From: an uncultured Granulosicoccaceae bacterium
GTDB lineage: Bacteria; Pseudomonadota; Gammaproteobacteria; Granulosicoccales; Granulosicoccaceae
DNA length: 54,474 nt
Direction: 5' to 3'
Assembly: GCA_937927895.1 (NCBI GenBank)
Contig: CALGKA010000011.1
Coordinates: 1 to 54,474, forward strand
Part shown: one piece after another, positions 28,965 to 39,102 of the stretch
Layout: each line of letters starts with the position of its first letter
How positions within the stretch are numbered: the first letter of the stretch is position 1
Made by a program: the position numbers and the translations under genes
The notes under the pieces: generated by a model
Seen by the model: only the letters and a program-made list of their open reading frames with translations
The model's database searches: none
Told to the model about the DNA's origin: nothing

Positions 28965-29732
28965 TTATGAAGCCTGCTTAGCTTGCGCTTTTAGGATTGA
29001 TTCCACTTCATGCAACTGCTCAGGTGTATCAACACCCGGCCCCGGTATCTCAGCTGCCACTTCAACATGAATGGAATCGCCGTTGTATAACACACGAAGT
29101 TGCTCTAGTTTCTCTGCCAATTCTATTTCGCACTCAGGCAGTGTTGAGTAGCCGGCAAGGTATCCCGCACGGTAGGCATAGATCCCAATATGCCGAAAAC
29201 TTTTACCGCAGTCTCTATATGCACCATCTCGGTAATGCGGAATACTGGCACGACTAAAAAGCATGGCCATACCGTTTTTATCAAACACAACCTTGACCAC
29301 ATTCGGGTCAGCGTATTCTTGCGGGCTTAGTATCGGCACCGCAAGTGTTGCCATTACAGCATTGCTGCCGTGTAAATTGCGGGCCACTTGCTCGATACAC
29401 ACAACTGGTATCAGGGGTTCATCTCCCTGGACATTCACCACCACGGTATCTGCCGGCCAATTCTGTTGCTTTACAACCTCAACCAGTCTATCTGTACCCG
29501 TAATATGATCAGGTGCCGTCATGCATACATTGGCATTAGCATCCTTTGCTACATTAAAGATACGTTCATCATCAGTGGCAATTAAAACTTCAGTGGCGCT
29601 TGACTGACACGCCTTTTCATAAACATGCAACACCATCTCTTTACCGCATAACTTCTTAAGCGGCTTACCGGGAAATCGGCTGGATTGAAATCGCGCTGGA
29701 ATCACAACGCGAAACTCTTCATTTGTCTGCAT
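28965..29732 (-). CDS. kdsB: 3-deoxy-manno-octulosonate cytidylyltransferase (CMP-KDO synthetase)
   Basis: KdsB activates KDO with CTP for the LPS inner core. The 255-residue protein starts MQTNEEF and shows the nucleotide-binding IPARFQSSRFPGKPL, VVNVQGDEPLIP and RHIGIYAYRAGYL. A TTG 27 bases upstream is also in frame but adds residues unlike the family, so I use the ATG at 29732. It overlaps the end of lpxK by 14 bases, which links the two LPS genes. Confidence 0.96.
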   Translation of the reverse strand: MQTNEEFRVVIPARFQSSRFPGKPLKKLCGKEMVLHVYEKACQSSATEVLIATDDERIFNVAKDANANVCMTAPDHITGTDRLVEVVKQQNWPADTVVVNVQGDEPLIPVVCIEQVARNLHGSNAVMATLAVPILSPQEYADPNVVKVVFDKNGMAMLFSRASIPHYRDGAYRDCGKSFRHIGIYAYRAGYLAGYSTLPECEIELAEKLEQLRVLYNGDSIHVEVAAEIPGPGVDTPEQLHEVESILKAQAKQAS

Positions 29733-30720
29733 TCGTATTCTCACTAAGCAGATGATCAACCAGATGATTGAACTCTCTTAATATAGTATCGTCAAGCTGC
29801 GCCGTAACTGGCACATACCAACTGTTAACCAACTCAAACCCTACGCACTTCACTTTATCTTTCTCAGTCATCAGTACCGGTAGCGCATCGCTAAAAGTCA
29901 AATCAGATGGTTGAAATACAGCGTGATCTGCAAAAGGATGCGGCACCACCAGCAAACCCTGAGCACGCAAAAATGCAAAGAATCGTTCAGGTGCCGCAAT
30001 ACCTGCCACGGCATGAACCGTCTGACCCTTTAACGACTCTAAAGAGCGGGTTTCATGAATTCCATGCAGGCTAACAATCTCGGTGCCTTGCAAGGTATAG
30101 CCACTTTTGCGAGGCTGGTTGCCGCTGTGCACCACCAAATCAATGCTTGCCAATCTAGATACAGGCTCCCGCAATGGCCCGGCTGGCAAACAGAAACCAT
30201 TGCCAAATACGTACTCGGAATCAATCACCGCTATTTCAAGATCGCGCTGCAGCGCGTAGTGTTGCAACCCGTCATCACAAAGCACAAGGTCCAGATCCGC
30301 TAGTGATAGTAGATGTTGCACAGATTGCACTCGATTCGCACACGTTACTACTGGCAGACTAGTACGTTGCGCTAACATAACTGCTTCATCGCCAACGGCC
30401 TTAGCACTTGAACTTGCGTCTACTTTGACAGGTTGTTGAATTTTACTGCCACCATACCCTCTAGTGACAATCCCGACTTTCAAGCCACGGCCTTTAAGGC
30501 ATTCAGACAAGGCAATTATAAGGGGTGTTTTACCCGCACCACCGACCGTGATATTACCAACCACAACAATAGGCACAGGGCTGCGCCATGAACTGATTAA
30601 ATTTTTACCGTAACACAGCTTACGTACCCAAACCACAGACCGAAACAACAAGGAAACCGGATATAACCCCCAGCTCAATAGATTGCGTACCGCCCAAAAC
30701 GATGGTCGTGATAGATTCAT
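29719..30720 (-). CDS. lpxK: Tetraacyldisaccharide 4'-kinase
   Basis: LpxK phosphorylates the 4' position of the lipid A disaccharide at the inner membrane. The 333-residue protein has an N-terminal membrane anchor (about 8-30), the Walker A GNITVGGAGKTPL and the LVLCDDGLQHYALQRDLEIAVID segment typical of LpxK. It lies between msbA and kdsB, a conserved lipid A order. The gap to msbA is 48 bases. Confidence 0.97.
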   Translation of the reverse strand: MNLSRPSFWAVRNLLSWGLYPVSLLFRSVVWVRKLCYGKNLISSWRSPVPIVVVGNITVGGAGKTPLIIALSECLKGRGLKVGIVTRGYGGSKIQQPVKVDASSSAKAVGDEAVMLAQRTSLPVVTCANRVQSVQHLLSLADLDLVLCDDGLQHYALQRDLEIAVIDSEYVFGNGFCLPAGPLREPVSRLASIDLVVHSGNQPRKSGYTLQGTEIVSLHGIHETRSLESLKGQTVHAVAGIAAPERFFAFLRAQGLLVVPHPFADHAVFQPSDLTFSDALPVLMTEKDKVKCVGFELVNSWYVPVTAQLDDTILREFNHLVDHLLSENTNADK

Positions 30721-30768
30721 TAACGCAACTTATTGGTAGCCACAACAAGCAACCACAAATAACTCAGG

Positions 30769-32544
30769 CTACTCAACTGTAGATGTATCGGCATCCAGGT
30801 TCCCTTGCAAAAATGAGTAGTAGCTTTGGTTGTTAAGCAACTCGGCATGCGTTCCAGTTTCTACCACTCGACCGTTATCCATCACTATAATTCGATCAGC
30901 GTTTTCAATAGTACTAAGCCTATGAGCAATCACTAAGGTGGTGCGACCTTTCATCAATTCTGTTAAGCCTTGTTGTACCTTACGTTCAGATTCGGTGTCT
31001 AGCGCCGACGTTGCCTCGTCTAACACTAGCAGCGGTGCATCTTTTAAAATGGCTCTGGCTATGGCTATTCTCTGCCGTTGCCCACCAGATAACATCACAC
31101 CATTTTCACCTAACACAGTGTTATACCCGTCCGCTAGCTCTTGGATAAAACCATCAGCGTGAGCAAGAACACAGGCTTTTTTAACTAACGCCTCATCAAT
31201 GCTAGTCATTTGTCCGTACGCTATATTTGCAGTGGCGGTGTCGTTAAATAGAACAACCTCTTGGCCCACATATGAAATGTGTTTTCGAAGGCTCTCTAGT
31301 GTGTAGTCACGAATATCGCGACCGTTTACTTCTATTGTGCCGGTATCAACGTTATATAAACGCGGCAATAGGTTCGCAATTGTAGATTTACCACTACCGG
31401 ATCCACCGACTAGTGCTACTGTTTCGCCCGCCGCAATAGTAAAAGAAATATCTTTAAGAACAGGCCTTTCATCACTGTAGCTAAAGCCTACGTTGTTTAC
31501 GCTAACACTGATATTTTTAGCCTCAAGCACCTCAGCGCCAGTATCTTGCTCTGACTCTGAATCAAGTATGGCGAATACACTTTCACCCGCTGCGATCCCC
31601 GCTTGTATCTTCGCATTGACCATTGTCAACTGTTTAAGCGGTGCAAAAAGCATCATCATGGCGGTGATAAATGACATAAACACACCAACCGACACTTGCC
31701 CCACAATAAACCCGGATGAGCCCAAATACACCACAGCAGCTAGTGCTATAGCGACTAAAAATTGTATAAGCGGTGAACTCACTGCACCTGTTACAATCTC
31801 TTTCAGGGTCAGACTACGGTTTCTTTCATTAACTTCTTCAAAACGGGTACGCTCATATTCATGAGAGCCAAATATTTTGACCAGTCGCTGGCCCTCTACT
31901 GCCTCCTCAATTACGGTGGCAACACTACCCATTGATTCTTGAATTCCACGATTCAAGCGGCGGAAGCGCTTACTGGCAAAATGAATAATCATGGCCACCA
32001 CCGGACCTAATATTAAAAACCCTAGCGACAACTTCCAACTATGATAGACCATTAAACTAAGCAGGCCGACAATCGTCAGTGAGTCACGCACAAGAATCGT
32101 TAAGCTGTCTGCTGCTACTACTGCAATATTGCGCACGTTGTAGGTGACTCTTGAAATTAGCTCACCAGATGAGGTGTTATCAAACTCTGCGGTGGGTAAT
32201 TCCAGGTACTTATCAAAAACTTGCTGACGAATATTTTTCACCACCCGCCAACCAATGGAAGCCATAAAATAGGTCGATATAAAACCTGCCACACCACGCG
32301 CAAAAAACACCACTAAAATTAGTATGGGCACTAGCGCTATTGTGCTTTGGTCTCGCTCAACGAAGCTGCCATCAAGCATCGGCTTCATCAGCGCCGCAAA
32401 GCCCGTGCTGGATGCGGCATACACCACCATTGCTAGCAATGCGAGTATCAGCGCACCACGGTGCGGCCCTACATAGGAAAGCAGCCGACGATATATCTCA
32501 AACCCACTGGCTTGCGCGTTGGTACTGTGATCGGGCTTTATCAA
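30769..32544 (-). CDS. msbA: Lipid A export ATP-binding/permease protein MsbA
   Basis: MsbA flips core-lipid A across the inner membrane, powered by ATP. The 591-residue half-transporter has a six-helix membrane domain (about 25-325), then the ATPase with Walker A GGSGSGKST, Q-loop YVGQE, signature LSGGQRQRIAIARAIL and Walker B LLVLDEATSALD. The acidic N-terminal GFEIYRRLLSYV and the FISTYFMASIGWRVVKNIRQ loop match MsbA rather than other exporters, as does the position before lpxK. Confidence 0.96.
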   Translation of the reverse strand: MIKPDHSTNAQASGFEIYRRLLSYVGPHRGALILALLAMVVYAASSTGFAALMKPMLDGSFVERDQSTIALVPILILVVFFARGVAGFISTYFMASIGWRVVKNIRQQVFDKYLELPTAEFDNTSSGELISRVTYNVRNIAVVAADSLTILVRDSLTIVGLLSLMVYHSWKLSLGFLILGPVVAMIIHFASKRFRRLNRGIQESMGSVATVIEEAVEGQRLVKIFGSHEYERTRFEEVNERNRSLTLKEIVTGAVSSPLIQFLVAIALAAVVYLGSSGFIVGQVSVGVFMSFITAMMMLFAPLKQLTMVNAKIQAGIAAGESVFAILDSESEQDTGAEVLEAKNISVSVNNVGFSYSDERPVLKDISFTIAAGETVALVGGSGSGKSTIANLLPRLYNVDTGTIEVNGRDIRDYTLESLRKHISYVGQEVVLFNDTATANIAYGQMTSIDEALVKKACVLAHADGFIQELADGYNTVLGENGVMLSGGQRQRIAIARAILKDAPLLVLDEATSALDTESERKVQQGLTELMKGRTTLVIAHRLSTIENADRIIVMDNGRVVETGTHAELLNNQSYYSFLQGNLDADTSTVE

Positions 32545-32638
32545 AATGATCCAGAATTGAAGTATCGGGCTGCGCGCCGCGACTGTTTAATTAACACAGC
32601 ACCGCGCCGCATAATTTTATCATATTCAAAGATTCATT

Positions 32639-35026
32639 CTATTCCATTGCCGGAATGACACTCCTCAGATCTTGAGTCTCGCGATGCCACCAGCGTTTGT
32701 GAGTGGTTCGATATTGCGCCACGTGAATACCGGGCGACCCATCTGAAACCAGAATATCTATAGCACCGGTATCAGCTGTGTTTAACTGACTTACGCCTGC
32801 TGCGGCATAACGCTCAACCACCGAGGATTTCGGAAACCCAAATCGATTTTTAAACCCCGCCGTATAAACCACAGTATGCGGTTGAAAGTGCTGTATAAAA
32901 TCGTCACTTGAAGACGTTGTACTACCATGGTGCGGCGCGAGCAATAGTTGCGTTTTCTGACGTTGATATTGCTGCACTAGCTGGCGTTCAGCGTATGATT
33001 CGATATCACCGACCAACAACGTCCGCAGCCCATCCGGGGTAGAAATTTGCAACACACAAGAGCGATCATTAGCAGTGCCACCACTGGTGGGAAAGGGATA
33101 CAAAATACTAAATTTCACTTGATCCCACATCCAGCTCTGGCCCGCCACACAATCTACAGACTCAGCATTCGGTCGCTGTGGCAGAGGCGATGTCAGCAAT
33201 AACTCAGAAACGCTAAAAGCATCTAGTAGCTCATCTGCACCACCACTGTGATCACGGTCTGCATGAGAAACTATTAACTTATCAATAGTCTTAACATTGA
33301 CCGATCTAAGGTACGGCACTACCACCGCATCAGCCGCGCTAAACTCTTCATTAAACTGATCACCTGTGTCATAAACCAGAACGTGCTTTGCGGTATACAC
33401 CACTACTGACGTGCCCTGGCCAACATCCAGAAACACGACTCTATAATCACCTTCGACAAGTGTGGAAACTTTATTCGGGAAAAGAATCGGTAACGGCAAA
33501 ATCACACATAAAAATCGCCATGACATCGGCACAGGTACAAGCATAACGACCGCACCTATAAAGAACACTATTACAGCGAGCTTTGAGATTCCAGAGACCT
33601 TTACCAAGGCCCAAGGCAAGCTTGCAAAAAAAGCTAAAAGAATATGAGTTACATCAAGCAATATTCCTACTACAGTAAGTAATAAAGCAGCGAGAGGAAT
33701 GCTGATCAAAGCCAACAATGCAGAGACAAACACCAACGGTGTCACCAACAGCCCAACCAACGGTGTCACAATAAGATTAGCCACCGGCGAAACTAAAGAA
33801 GCCTGCTGAAAAAACAACAACGTTAACGGGTATAAACCAATTGTGATCAGCAAATGACCACGCAATACCCTAAAAATCGTAGAAACCCGCCCCACCTGCT
33901 CTACGTTTGAAAAGACCAGGTACAGCACCGCAACCGCTGCAAATGACATCCAAAAACCCGGGGTAAGTACCGTCAGGGGGTCAAACAAACACACCACAAT
34001 TAATGCGATAGCTAAACTCTGCAATCGATTCTGATGGCGGCGAGTCAGCGTTAAACAAGCCAACACCGCAAACATAATAAGCGCCCTTACTGTTGGAACT
34101 GTAAAACCCGCCATAGCGGCATAACAAGTGGCCGCCAGCAACGCGGCGACAATTGCGCTGTTTTGACGCGTGCTTCTGGAAACCAGGCCGGTAAGACCCC
34201 AAAGTGTACTTACAACAAGCGCTACAAACCCTGCGACCAAACTGATGTGCAATCCAGAAATTGCCAGTAAATGATTGGTACCGGTTGATATGAAGGTATC
34301 CCATTGATCGCGACTGACACCACTTCGATCACCAACCGCCAACGCCAACACTAAGCCTTCTGTATCGCTACCGTCGCTGGCTAATAGCAGATTGCGTTGT
34401 ATTTTGTTTCGCAATGATGCCACTGGCGTAAGTTCTGTTGAGAGCACGCTTTGATCAACGTCAAATGACTTACTACGCACATACCCGGTCGCGATTATCT
34501 TTTTTTGTAGTAACCACCCTTCTCTGTCAAAGCCACCAGGGTTCATAAATCCACTGGGCGGCTTGAGCTTCACTACCACTTTTATTTTATTACCGGCCTT
34601 AAGGTCCGGCACTTGTTTACCGTACCAATTCAAGCGCACAGTGCCACCTAACTCTTGAGACGCCAAAGACTCAAGCGGCCTAAGTGATTCGATTTTGCAA
34701 TTGAAACGTAACATCCGGCCGTTGTGGTACGGCAAACCGGTAACAACACCGACTAATTCAGTTTCGATACTGTGTAGATTATCGGGTAATCGAAGGGACA
34801 ACTGATAGCTTGCGTACACTGTCGCATAAATAAAACCTGCCACAAATACAGATACAGGCAAAAGCGATCGAGGGGTTTTGTTTCTACAATAAACTATGTA
34901 CAGAAACAATAAGAATACAAGCAACACCAGTTGCCAGGGTGCTGGCAAAACAGCGCGAAAAACAGCACAGCAAAAAGCAAAAACCAATACGGCGGAATTA
35001 ACTAACACAGCGAACTTCTGGTACAA
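32639..35026 (-). CDS. comEC: DNA internalization-related competence protein ComEC/Rec2
   Basis: ComEC forms the inner-membrane channel for single-stranded DNA uptake. The 795 residues contain an N-terminal DUF4131 region with several helices, the competence domain with the LLAISGLHISLVAGFVALVV signature and about eight more helices, and a C-terminal metallo-beta-lactamase-like domain (from about 530) with VFLDVGQGTSVVV, SHADRDHSGG and APHHGSTTSSSDD. All metal-site motifs are intact. It lies between msbA and the lol genes on the same strand. Other competence genes are not in the window. Confidence 0.96.
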   Translation of the reverse strand: MYQKFAVLVNSAVLVFAFCCAVFRAVLPAPWQLVLLVFLLFLYIVYCRNKTPRSLLPVSVFVAGFIYATVYASYQLSLRLPDNLHSIETELVGVVTGLPYHNGRMLRFNCKIESLRPLESLASQELGGTVRLNWYGKQVPDLKAGNKIKVVVKLKPPSGFMNPGGFDREGWLLQKKIIATGYVRSKSFDVDQSVLSTELTPVASLRNKIQRNLLLASDGSDTEGLVLALAVGDRSGVSRDQWDTFISTGTNHLLAISGLHISLVAGFVALVVSTLWGLTGLVSRSTRQNSAIVAALLAATCYAAMAGFTVPTVRALIMFAVLACLTLTRRHQNRLQSLAIALIVVCLFDPLTVLTPGFWMSFAAVAVLYLVFSNVEQVGRVSTIFRVLRGHLLITIGLYPLTLLFFQQASLVSPVANLIVTPLVGLLVTPLVFVSALLALISIPLAALLLTVVGILLDVTHILLAFFASLPWALVKVSGISKLAVIVFFIGAVVMLVPVPMSWRFLCVILPLPILFPNKVSTLVEGDYRVVFLDVGQGTSVVVYTAKHVLVYDTGDQFNEEFSAADAVVVPYLRSVNVKTIDKLIVSHADRDHSGGADELLDAFSVSELLLTSPLPQRPNAESVDCVAGQSWMWDQVKFSILYPFPTSGGTANDRSCVLQISTPDGLRTLLVGDIESYAERQLVQQYQRQKTQLLLAPHHGSTTSSSDDFIQHFQPHTVVYTAGFKNRFGFPKSSVVERYAAAGVSQLNTADTGAIDILVSDGSPGIHVAQYRTTHKRWWHRETQDLRSVIPAME

Positions 35027-35089
35027 CGAAAAGCCATATTAGCATGCAGCGAACAATAGCAAACTGAATACTAAACTTAATATACCGGG

Positions 35090-35785
35090 CTAGTTGTCTA
35101 GGAACTCTCTGTGCAGCCTGCTACCACTAAGTCGATAAACGGTACGCATTCGGGCCGCTAACCGGGTGTCGTGTGTCACGATTAAGAAAGCCGTTCCAAG
35201 CTCGCGGTTTAGCTCAAGCATTAGCTCATAAACATAGGCCGCAGTTTGTTCATCTAAGTTACCTGTTGGCTCATCAGCCATCACTAACTTAGGACGATTA
35301 ATTAACGCACGCGCTATTGCGGCGCGCTGCCGTTCACCACCGGATAACTCAGCGGGCTTATGGTTTAACCTGTCTCCTAAGCCAACTTTACGCAATAAAT
35401 CCGTAGCAGCGGCGCGTGCCGTGCGCGGTGCTTGGCGCGCTATCAGCAAAGGCATGGCAACATTTTCTACTGCTGTAAATTCAGCCAGCAAATGGTGAAA
35501 CTGATACACAAAACCCAACATGTCAGCGCGTAGATAACCCCGTGCCGTGGCAGACATTTTGTAAATATCTTTTCCATCAATGGTCAAACTACCACGATCA
35601 GGCACGTCTAAGCCTGCCAACACATGTAACAGCGTACTTTTACCACAACCAGATGATCCGATAATCGCAATCTGTTCGGCCACGTCTATTTGTAAATCCA
35701 GAGCACGCAGCACTGCTAGTTTTTCAGCCCCCTGTTTATAGATCTTATCAATGCCTTTGGCCTGTAAAACGTGCGCATTATTCAT
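35090..35785 (-). CDS. lolD: Lipoprotein-releasing ABC transporter ATPase LolD, copy 2
   Basis: LolD powers extraction of outer-membrane lipoproteins from the inner membrane to LolA. The 231-residue protein has Walker A IIGSSGCGKST, the LolD-type Q-loop region VYQFHHLLAEF, signature LSGGERQRAAIARAL and Walker B LVMADEPTGNLD. I start it at MNNAHVLQ, where ATGA overlaps the lolC stop; the open frame extends 33 codons upstream but those only read lolC in another frame. It is about 95% identical by eye to the other copy at 37170-37868, differing at scattered residues (T/V, K/Q, D/E, A/S, R/K). Confidence 0.96.
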   Translation of the reverse strand: MNNAHVLQAKGIDKIYKQGAEKLAVLRALDLQIDVAEQIAIIGSSGCGKSTLLHVLAGLDVPDRGSLTIDGKDIYKMSATARGYLRADMLGFVYQFHHLLAEFTAVENVAMPLLIARQAPRTARAAATDLLRKVGLGDRLNHKPAELSGGERQRAAIARALINRPKLVMADEPTGNLDEQTAAYVYELMLELNRELGTAFLIVTHDTRLAARMRTVYRLSGSRLHREFLDN

Positions 35786-37026
35786 ATTGCTAACGCTTCG
35801 GCAGGCTGTGTGCGAGCCGCGCGCCACGCCGGGTACAGCGTGGCAACAAGTGTCAGTGTTAACGCCAGAATGGCTATGCGCCATACATCGGCATAGTCAA
35901 GTTCTGAAGGGAGAAAATTAATAGGATAAACTGTCGGGTCAATAAACTCGGTTTCAAATAGCCTTTCTATTGCGGGCACTATTGTTTCAACATTGCTTGC
36001 CAATGCTATACCACCTGACACACCAAGCACCGTGCCTATTATTCCAATAAGCGCACCCTGAACTAAAAAAACAAGCATTATCGAATAAGGAGCCGCACCC
36101 ATGGTGCGTAAAATAGCAATAGCTGATTGTTTATCAGTGACCACCATGACCAGAGTACTAACAATATTAAAAGCAGCAACCGCAACAATTAGAGCGAGAA
36201 TCACAAACATAACCGTCTTCTGCGTCTTGACCGCTCGAAAATAATTGGCATGCTGTCGGGTCCAGTCAGTAACCCAATAATCTTTCGCTACTTGTTGCGA
36301 GAGATCAAATGCGACCTCCCTTGCTGCAAACATATCTTTCAGTTGTAATCTAACACCGGTATAGCCGCTATTCATTTTTAAAAGCGTTGAAGCATCATCA
36401 GCGTGCATAAGCGCAAAGTTACGATCATACTCATTCATGCCAATCTCAAAAATACCCTTTACTGTAAAACGCTTGATACGCGGTATCACGCCCACCAGGC
36501 TATCACTCGCTTCCGGGGTAATAATCGTAATTTTATCCCCAATTTCTACTTCAAGAAATTCAGCCAATGCCGAGCCAAGCACAATATCAAATGATCCACT
36601 GGTAAGATCAGCAAGCGTACCTTGAACAAATTTTTGGCTTATATCTGAAACTTGCGGTTCCTGATCAGGCAATACACCGCGAACAACGATACCTGTCACT
36701 TGCTTACCTTTAAGCACCATCACCTGACCTTCAACATAGGGTGCCGCACCTATCACTTCAGGGTGATCACTGGCGGCGTTCGCTAGCTGTTGCCAGTCTT
36801 GCATGGGCTCGTTATACAAAGTGATCGTCGCATGTGAGGCGGCACCTAAAATGCGCTCACGTAGTTCTTTCTCAAATCCATTCATTACAGACATTACTGT
36901 AATTAATGCCGTTACTCCCACTGCAATACCCAGTATTGAGAGTAATGATATAAAAGAGATAAAGTGGTTTCGGCGCTTAGCGCGCGTGTAGCGAAGCCCG
37001 ACAAAAAATTCAAACGGTTGCAGCAT
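35782..37026 (-). CDS. lolC: Lipoprotein-releasing ABC transporter permease (LolC/LolE family), copy 2
   Basis: The 414-residue permease has helix 1 at about 23-50 (FISFISLLSILGIAVGVTAL), a large periplasmic MacB-PCD-like domain (about 50-260) and an FtsX-type domain with three helices (about 270-405, with TLVMVVTDKQSAIAILRTMG). It binds the lipoprotein and passes it to LolA. It differs from the other copy at 37855-39102 at many scattered positions but is collinear throughout, so the two are paralogues from tandem duplication. Whether they act as a LolC/LolE-like pair or as two homodimers cannot be told. Confidence 0.93.
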   Translation of the reverse strand: MLQPFEFFVGLRYTRAKRRNHFISFISLLSILGIAVGVTALITVMSVMNGFEKELRERILGAASHATITLYNEPMQDWQQLANAASDHPEVIGAAPYVEGQVMVLKGKQVTGIVVRGVLPDQEPQVSDISQKFVQGTLADLTSGSFDIVLGSALAEFLEVEIGDKITIITPEASDSLVGVIPRIKRFTVKGIFEIGMNEYDRNFALMHADDASTLLKMNSGYTGVRLQLKDMFAAREVAFDLSQQVAKDYWVTDWTRQHANYFRAVKTQKTVMFVILALIVAVAAFNIVSTLVMVVTDKQSAIAILRTMGAAPYSIMLVFLVQGALIGIIGTVLGVSGGIALASNVETIVPAIERLFETEFIDPTVYPINFLPSELDYADVWRIAILALTLTLVATLYPAWRAARTQPAEALAI

Positions 37027-37169
37027 AGGTAATTGGATAGCTTCCAGTATTTCGGCGCGGGAAACAACGAGTGACTAGAGAGAACGGCCACGGCTGACGA
37101 TAACATAGCTCAAGCTACCTCCCTAGCAGCCTTGGTCTAAGAGTGCATTACCGGACCGCTAGTTCACTA

Positions 37170-37868
37170 TTACTCTAAGTATTCTCTGTGCAAACTCCCG
37201 CCACTCAAACGATAGACAGTGCGCATGCGGGCAGCCAACCGAGTGTCATGCGTAACAATTAAAAACGCCGTGCCTAACTCGGAATTTAACTCAAGCATGA
37301 GATCATAAACGTAGGCAGCTGTTTCTTCATCTAAGTTGCCCGTTGGTTCATCAGCCATCACCAGTTTAGGGCGATTAATTAACGCGCGGGCAATTGCGGC
37401 ACGCTGCCGCTCCCCGCCTGACAACTCAGCGGGTTTATGGTTTAACCTATCACCTAAGCCCACCTTACGTAATAAATCAGTAGCTGCAGCACGCGCCTTA
37501 CGCGGTGACTGACGTGCAATCAACAATGGCATGGCAACATTTTCAACCGCCGTAAATTCCGCCAACAAATGGTGAAACTGATACACGAAACCCAACATTT
37601 CAGCACGTAAATAACCGCGTGCCGTGGCAGACATTTGGTAAATATCTTTTCCATCAACAGTCAGACTACCTCGATCAGGAACATCTAACCCGGCTAACAC
37701 ATGCAACAAAGTACTTTTGCCACAACCAGATGATCCGATTATCGCAATCTGCTCTGCGACATCTATTTGTAAATCAAGAGCACGCAACACAGCCAGTTTT
37801 TCAGCGCCCTGCTTATAAATTTTTTCTATGCCTGAAGCATGCAATACCGGTGAATTATTCATACGCAA
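37170..37868 (-). CDS. lolD: Lipoprotein-releasing ABC transporter ATPase LolD, copy 1
   Basis: The 232-residue ATPase carries the same motifs as its duplicate: Walker A IIGSSGCGKST, VYQFHHLLAEF, LSGGERQRAAIARAL and LVMADEPTGNLD. It starts MRMNNSPVLHASGIEKIYKQ, 14 bases inside the upstream lolC copy. An ATG two codons later is equally possible. Its end differs from copy 2 (REYLE versus REFLDN). It is the second gene of the first lolC-lolD unit. Confidence 0.96.
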   Translation of the reverse strand: MRMNNSPVLHASGIEKIYKQGAEKLAVLRALDLQIDVAEQIAIIGSSGCGKSTLLHVLAGLDVPDRGSLTVDGKDIYQMSATARGYLRAEMLGFVYQFHHLLAEFTAVENVAMPLLIARQSPRKARAAATDLLRKVGLGDRLNHKPAELSGGERQRAAIARALINRPKLVMADEPTGNLDEETAAYVYDLMLELNSELGTAFLIVTHDTRLAARMRTVYRLSGGSLHREYLE

Positions 37869-39102
37869 GTGCCTGCGCTGGTTCTGTACGAGCCGCTCGC
37901 CATGCCGGATAAAGAGTTGCCAAAAGGGTCAGGATTACGGCAAGTATCGCTACCCTCCAGACATCGGTATAGTCTAATTCAGATGGCAACGCACTGATGT
38001 AATAGACACTAGGATCCAGAAATTGTGTGCTGAATAAACGTTCAATAGCAGGCACTAGTGTCTCAACGTTGCTAGCCAATAAAATCCCACCGATCACTCC
38101 AAGTGCTGTACCCAGAAAACCAATCAAGGCACCTTGAATGAGAAAGATCAACATTATAGATCGCGGTGAGGCCCCAATGGTGCGCATGATGGCAATGGCA
38201 GATTGCTTATCAGTCACTACCATCACCAAAGTACTGACAATGTTGAACGCTGCCACCGCAACAATAAGCGCCAGAATTACAAACATCACGGTTTTTTCCG
38301 TTTTCACCGCCCGAAAGAAATTCGCATGGCGCTGGGTCCAGTCACTGACCCAGTAGTCTTTTGAGACTTCATTAGCTAGATCACGCGCTACCTCACGAGC
38401 TGCAAACATATCATTCAATTGTAAGCGCACTCCGGTATAGCCTTTATTCATTTTTAAAAGCGTCGAGGCATCATCAGCATGCATAATGGCAAAGTTGCGA
38501 TCGTATTCGAACATACCAATTTCAAATATACCTCTAACGGTAAAGCGCTTCATTCGCGGCAACACACCCACCGGGGTAACACTAGCCTCTGGCGTTATAA
38601 CGGTAATTTTGTCACCTACGACTGCCCCAAGAAAATCCGCCAAGGCAGCGCCAAGCACAATATCGAATGAAGAACTGGTCAGATCAGTGAGCTCACCCGC
38701 GACCATTTTTTCATTGATATCTGAAACTTTTGGTTCTTGCTCTGGCAACACACCACGAATAACAATTCCGGTCACTTGCTTGCCCTTAACCACCATTACC
38801 TGCCCTTCAACATAAGGCGCTGCACCGATAACTTCCGGGTGAGCTACAGCGGCACTTGCCAACTGTTGCCAATCTTGCATGGGCTTGTCCTGTAGTGTGA
38901 CAGTGGCGTGCGATGCTGCCCCTAAAATTCGTTCACGAAGCTCTTTTTCAAAACCATTCATCACCGCCATTACTGTGATTAGCGCCGTCACCCCCAATGC
39001 AATTCCCAATATGGAAAGTAGCGATATAAAAGAGATAAAGTGATTGCGGCGCTTGGCGCGCGTATAGCGAAGCCCGACAAAAAATTCAAACGGTTGGAGC
39101 AT
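37855..39102 (-). CDS. lolC: Lipoprotein-releasing ABC transporter permease (LolC/LolE family), copy 1
   Basis: The 415-residue permease starts MLQPFEFFVGLRYTRAKRRN, identical to copy 2 over the first 35 residues. It keeps the same domain order: helix 1, periplasmic domain, and three C-terminal helices with TLVMVVTDKQSAIAIMRTIG. It is the first gene of the duplicated cluster. The order here is lolC-lolD-lolC-lolD rather than the common lolC-lolD-lolE. Two complete ATPase-permease units are unusual. Confidence 0.93.
   Translation of the reverse strand: MLQPFEFFVGLRYTRAKRRNHFISFISLLSILGIALGVTALITVMAVMNGFEKELRERILGAASHATVTLQDKPMQDWQQLASAAVAHPEVIGAAPYVEGQVMVVKGKQVTGIVIRGVLPEQEPKVSDINEKMVAGELTDLTSSSFDIVLGAALADFLGAVVGDKITVITPEASVTPVGVLPRMKRFTVRGIFEIGMFEYDRNFAIMHADDASTLLKMNKGYTGVRLQLNDMFAAREVARDLANEVSKDYWVSDWTQRHANFFRAVKTEKTVMFVILALIVAVAAFNIVSTLVMVVTDKQSAIAIMRTIGASPRSIMLIFLIQGALIGFLGTALGVIGGILLASNVETLVPAIERLFSTQFLDPSVYYISALPSELDYTDVWRVAILAVILTLLATLYPAWRAARTEPAQALAYE

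Noticed and set aside
35786..35884. 33-codon N-terminal extension of lolD copy 2
   Set aside because: It only reads the end of lolC in another frame. The duplicate lolD has no such extension, and ATGA coupling gives a natural start.
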